Source: Elusimicrobiota bacterium (GTDB lineage: Bacteria > Elusimicrobiota > Elusimicrobia > JACQJN01). Taken from it: a stretch of DNA of 5,839 nucleotides. Shown piece by piece: positions 4,337-5,839 of this stretch (its first letter is position 1; each line of letters starts with the position of its first letter). The translations under genes and the position numbers were made by a program. Location: the NCBI GenBank assembly GCA_016205085.1, contig JACQJN010000236.1, positions 1 through 5,839 of the forward strand, given 5' to 3'. The notes beneath the pieces were generated by a model, which was not told where the DNA came from, searched no databases, and worked only from the letters and a program-made list of their open reading frames with translations.

Positions 4337-5839
4337 TTTCTCACTCCAAATCGGGTTTTGGTCTTGGATGTCTGGCCATTGGCTGTAATTTCAATATGCA
4401 ATGCGTACACTCCCGTTGCCACGGTGTGCCCTATTCCATTGACTCCATCCCACAATACCTTGTTGAATCCTTTCATTCCCCCGGATACGCCCGGAGAGTA
4501 AGTTCTGCGCCATACCTCCTGTCCAAACAGATCCGTGATCAACAGGGTGACTTCGCTGTCTTGATCCAAACGGTATTCAATATTCAGAGGACGCTCCGTA
4601 ATCTTCACCGGGCTGGGATAGGCCGCCACAACCGCATCTCCTATCAGAGTAACCGTGATAGATAAATCCACCGCTGCAATGCTTGGATAAGTAGGAGCAG
4701 CCACCCTGAGCACAATATTTTCAGAAATATCTCCGCTGAGAAAATTCAGAGTGTTAAAGCCCAGAGCATTCGTGGTCAAAGACAAAAATCTATTCCCAAG
4801 AGTATTCAAGCCTCCCTGAGATCCCTGTATCATATCCACTGTCAACGTTTTATTCGATATTCCATTATTAAACAGATCCACCAGGGAAACTGTAACCTTG
4901 GAAACAGACCGGGCCCCCATCACCGAAGGAGAAGCGCTTGCCACAATTTTTGATGGAGCTCCAGGAAATACTTGAATGGGCCCAGCGATAGCCGTAGCGC
5001 CCGCCAAGGCATCTGGCTTTTCCGCAACCAGTTCTATGTAAATTACCTCCGCAACATTGTAGGTCTGATTAGGAATATTGTGAGTGACATCGCTGGGATC
5101 GGGCAAGTTATCATCAATAGGGAAATCGAAAGCTCCGACACCTAAAATCCCAGAAGCGGAGGAAAATTCTCCAGGATTAGTTTGGAGCAAAGGAACCAAT
5201 GTCCCTTTGTACTGGACATCCCCCGAACCATCGTTAATCGTGACGTTCTTAACAATGATATCCATAGAGAACGAGGTCGCCGCCACAATCGTATTGGGAG
5301 CAGAAAGCTGGTAGAACCCCTCGTTTTGTTGTACCGGAGGGACCCCCCCCGTGCAACTACTAATGAAAACAGAAACAGTATGATCTGCGATGGCGCTGGG
5401 GCTCGTCACATCATGAGCCGTGAAAGTAACCGTGCTATTACAAACACCGGAACTGAAAACAGTGGCATATCCAACGAGCATTCCAGCCGTCATGGCTGCT
5501 GGCGTGGAAACGCTGACCCCTCCAGGTTTGGAGGTGATGAGAGTAACCACATCACTCTCGGCCGAACTTCCCTGATCATCGTAGACTTGGTTGCAAAAGG
5601 CATCCACTAAACGAGTGGTAAGCGTAAATTTCACACCCAAGTTCTCCGGCCTAATAGTGCCTGTGGAACAGAAGAGAGAACTCGCCCTTTCAATACCTTG
5701 GTCGGGAGGCATCAAAATGAGCTTTTGAGCACTGTCATGCCATCCAAGATATCTTTCGCTGGCTCCCTTTATAGAAGGATCACTCACCAAAAAAGCTTTC
5801 AAAACGTAATCTCCTATCTGCTCAGGATTACTTGGGCTC
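4333..5839 (-). CDS. Large secreted surface protein with Ig-like (invasin-type) domains and FlgD/T9SS-like C-terminal domain (C-terminal part)
   Basis: The frame is open to the right edge, so the start and signal peptide lie outside; 501 residues are visible. A TTG at 5802 is only an internal codon, because the upstream codons (PEQIGDYVLKAFLVSDPS) read as a continuing beta domain. In visible numbering, about 64-158 is Ig-like (FTLTTRLVDAFCNQVYDD...STVTFTAHD). About 172-290 is another beta-rich module. About 293-400 is an invasin/Big-type domain (VSKVTVSLVDLFNNGISNKT...TTNALGFNTLNF...NIVLRVAAP). About 406-501 is the C-terminal module: AYPSPVKI, IEYRLDQDSEVTLLITDLFG, WDGVN, VATGVYALHIEI, ending RFGVRK. 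That last module matches FlgD-type Ig and type A sorting-like domains of type IX cargo in layout. Four Cys are seen in the N-terminal half. Invasin-type repeats usually form stalks of surface proteins. A G8 tract (coding strand) lies in the linker at 5343-5350. Overlap with the PorV-like gene implies co-expression. Confidence 0.82.
   Translation of the reverse strand, partial: SPSNPEQIGDYVLKAFLVSDPSIKGASERYLGWHDSAQKLILMPPDQGIERASSLFCSTGTIRPENLGVKFTLTTRLVDAFCNQVYDDQGSSAESDVVTLITSKPGGVSVSTPAAMTAGMLVGYATVFSSGVCNSTVTFTAHDVTSPSAIADHTVSVFISSCTGGVPPVQQNEGFYQLSAPNTIVAATSFSMDIIVKNVTINDGSGDVQYKGTLVPLLQTNPGEFSSASGILGVGAFDFPIDDNLPDPSDVTHNIPNQTYNVAEVIYIELVAEKPDALAGATAIAGPIQVFPGAPSKIVASASPSVMGARSVSKVTVSLVDLFNNGISNKTLTVDMIQGSQGGLNTLGNRFLSLTTNALGFNTLNFLSGDISENIVLRVAAPTYPSIAAVDLSITVTLIGDAVVAAYPSPVKITERPLNIEYRLDQDSEVTLLITDLFGQEVWRRTYSPGVSGGMKGFNKVLWDGVNGIGHTVATGVYALHIEITANGQTSKTKTRFGVRK
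4344..4347 (-). promoter_or_regulatory. Shine-Dalgarno GGAG for the PorV-like gene
   Basis: GGAG lies inside the last codons of the surface-protein gene, 7 bases before the GTG at 4336-4334. It is the best ribosome binding site in the window and fixes the PorV-like start despite the unusual long n-region. Because the upstream stop (TGA) overlaps the GTG, translational coupling is likely. Confidence 0.7.

Noticed and set aside
5800..5802. TTG as the true start of the surface protein
   Set aside because: The frame continues open to the window edge with beta-domain-like sequence, and no signal peptide follows the TTG.

Overview
The window is a bacterial chromosome segment of roughly even base composition. 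All supportable genes lie on the minus strand, so they read from the right edge to the left. Every gene appears to encode a secreted or cell-envelope product: Sec-type signal peptides, outer-membrane beta-barrels, an OmpA-like domain, Ig-like surface domains and a PilY1-like VWA protein. This implies a diderm (Gram-negative-type) organism. PorV/PorQ-type barrels, FlgD-type C-terminal Ig domains and a PilY1-like protein together recall lineages such as Elusimicrobiota, Omnitrophota and neighbouring candidate phyla, or the wider FCB group. That placement is inference from gene style only; no marker gene is present.

Layout in transcription order. (1) 5839-4333: the 3' part of a large surface protein with invasin-type Ig-like domains and a C-terminal FlgD-like/type IX-sorting-like domain; its start lies outside the window. 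(2) 4336-3035: a PorV/PorQ (UPF0164-like) outer-membrane barrel with an extra FlgD-type Ig domain at its C-terminus. Its GTG start overlaps the stop of gene 1 in a GTGA junction and has a good GGAG ribosome binding site. (3) About 3034-2905: a gap with a compact cluster of GC-rich palindromes, through which the next reading frame stays open. (4) About 2979-1789: a periplasmic/envelope protein with a signal peptide, a TPR-like helical segment, a coiled coil, a low-complexity linker and a divergent OmpA-like C-terminal domain. (5) 1728-997: a small outer-membrane beta-barrel of unassigned family ending in Phe. (6) An 85-base, purine-rich (plus strand) gap without a gene. (7) 911-1: the N-terminal 303 residues of a PilY1-like pilus tip/adhesin protein with a VWA (MIDAS) domain; its end lies outside the window.

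How they may work together. The overlapping pair (1)-(2) is the most suggestive element. In type IX secretion, PorV captures cargo through a C-terminal Ig-like sorting domain; here a PorV-like barrel is translationally coupled to a protein with such a C-terminal domain. The OmpA-like protein could tie an outer-membrane complex to the cell wall, and the PilY1-like protein points to type IV pili next door. A joint envelope/surface-display role for the cluster is inference. No tRNA, rRNA, CRISPR array, transposase or convincing promoter was seen.
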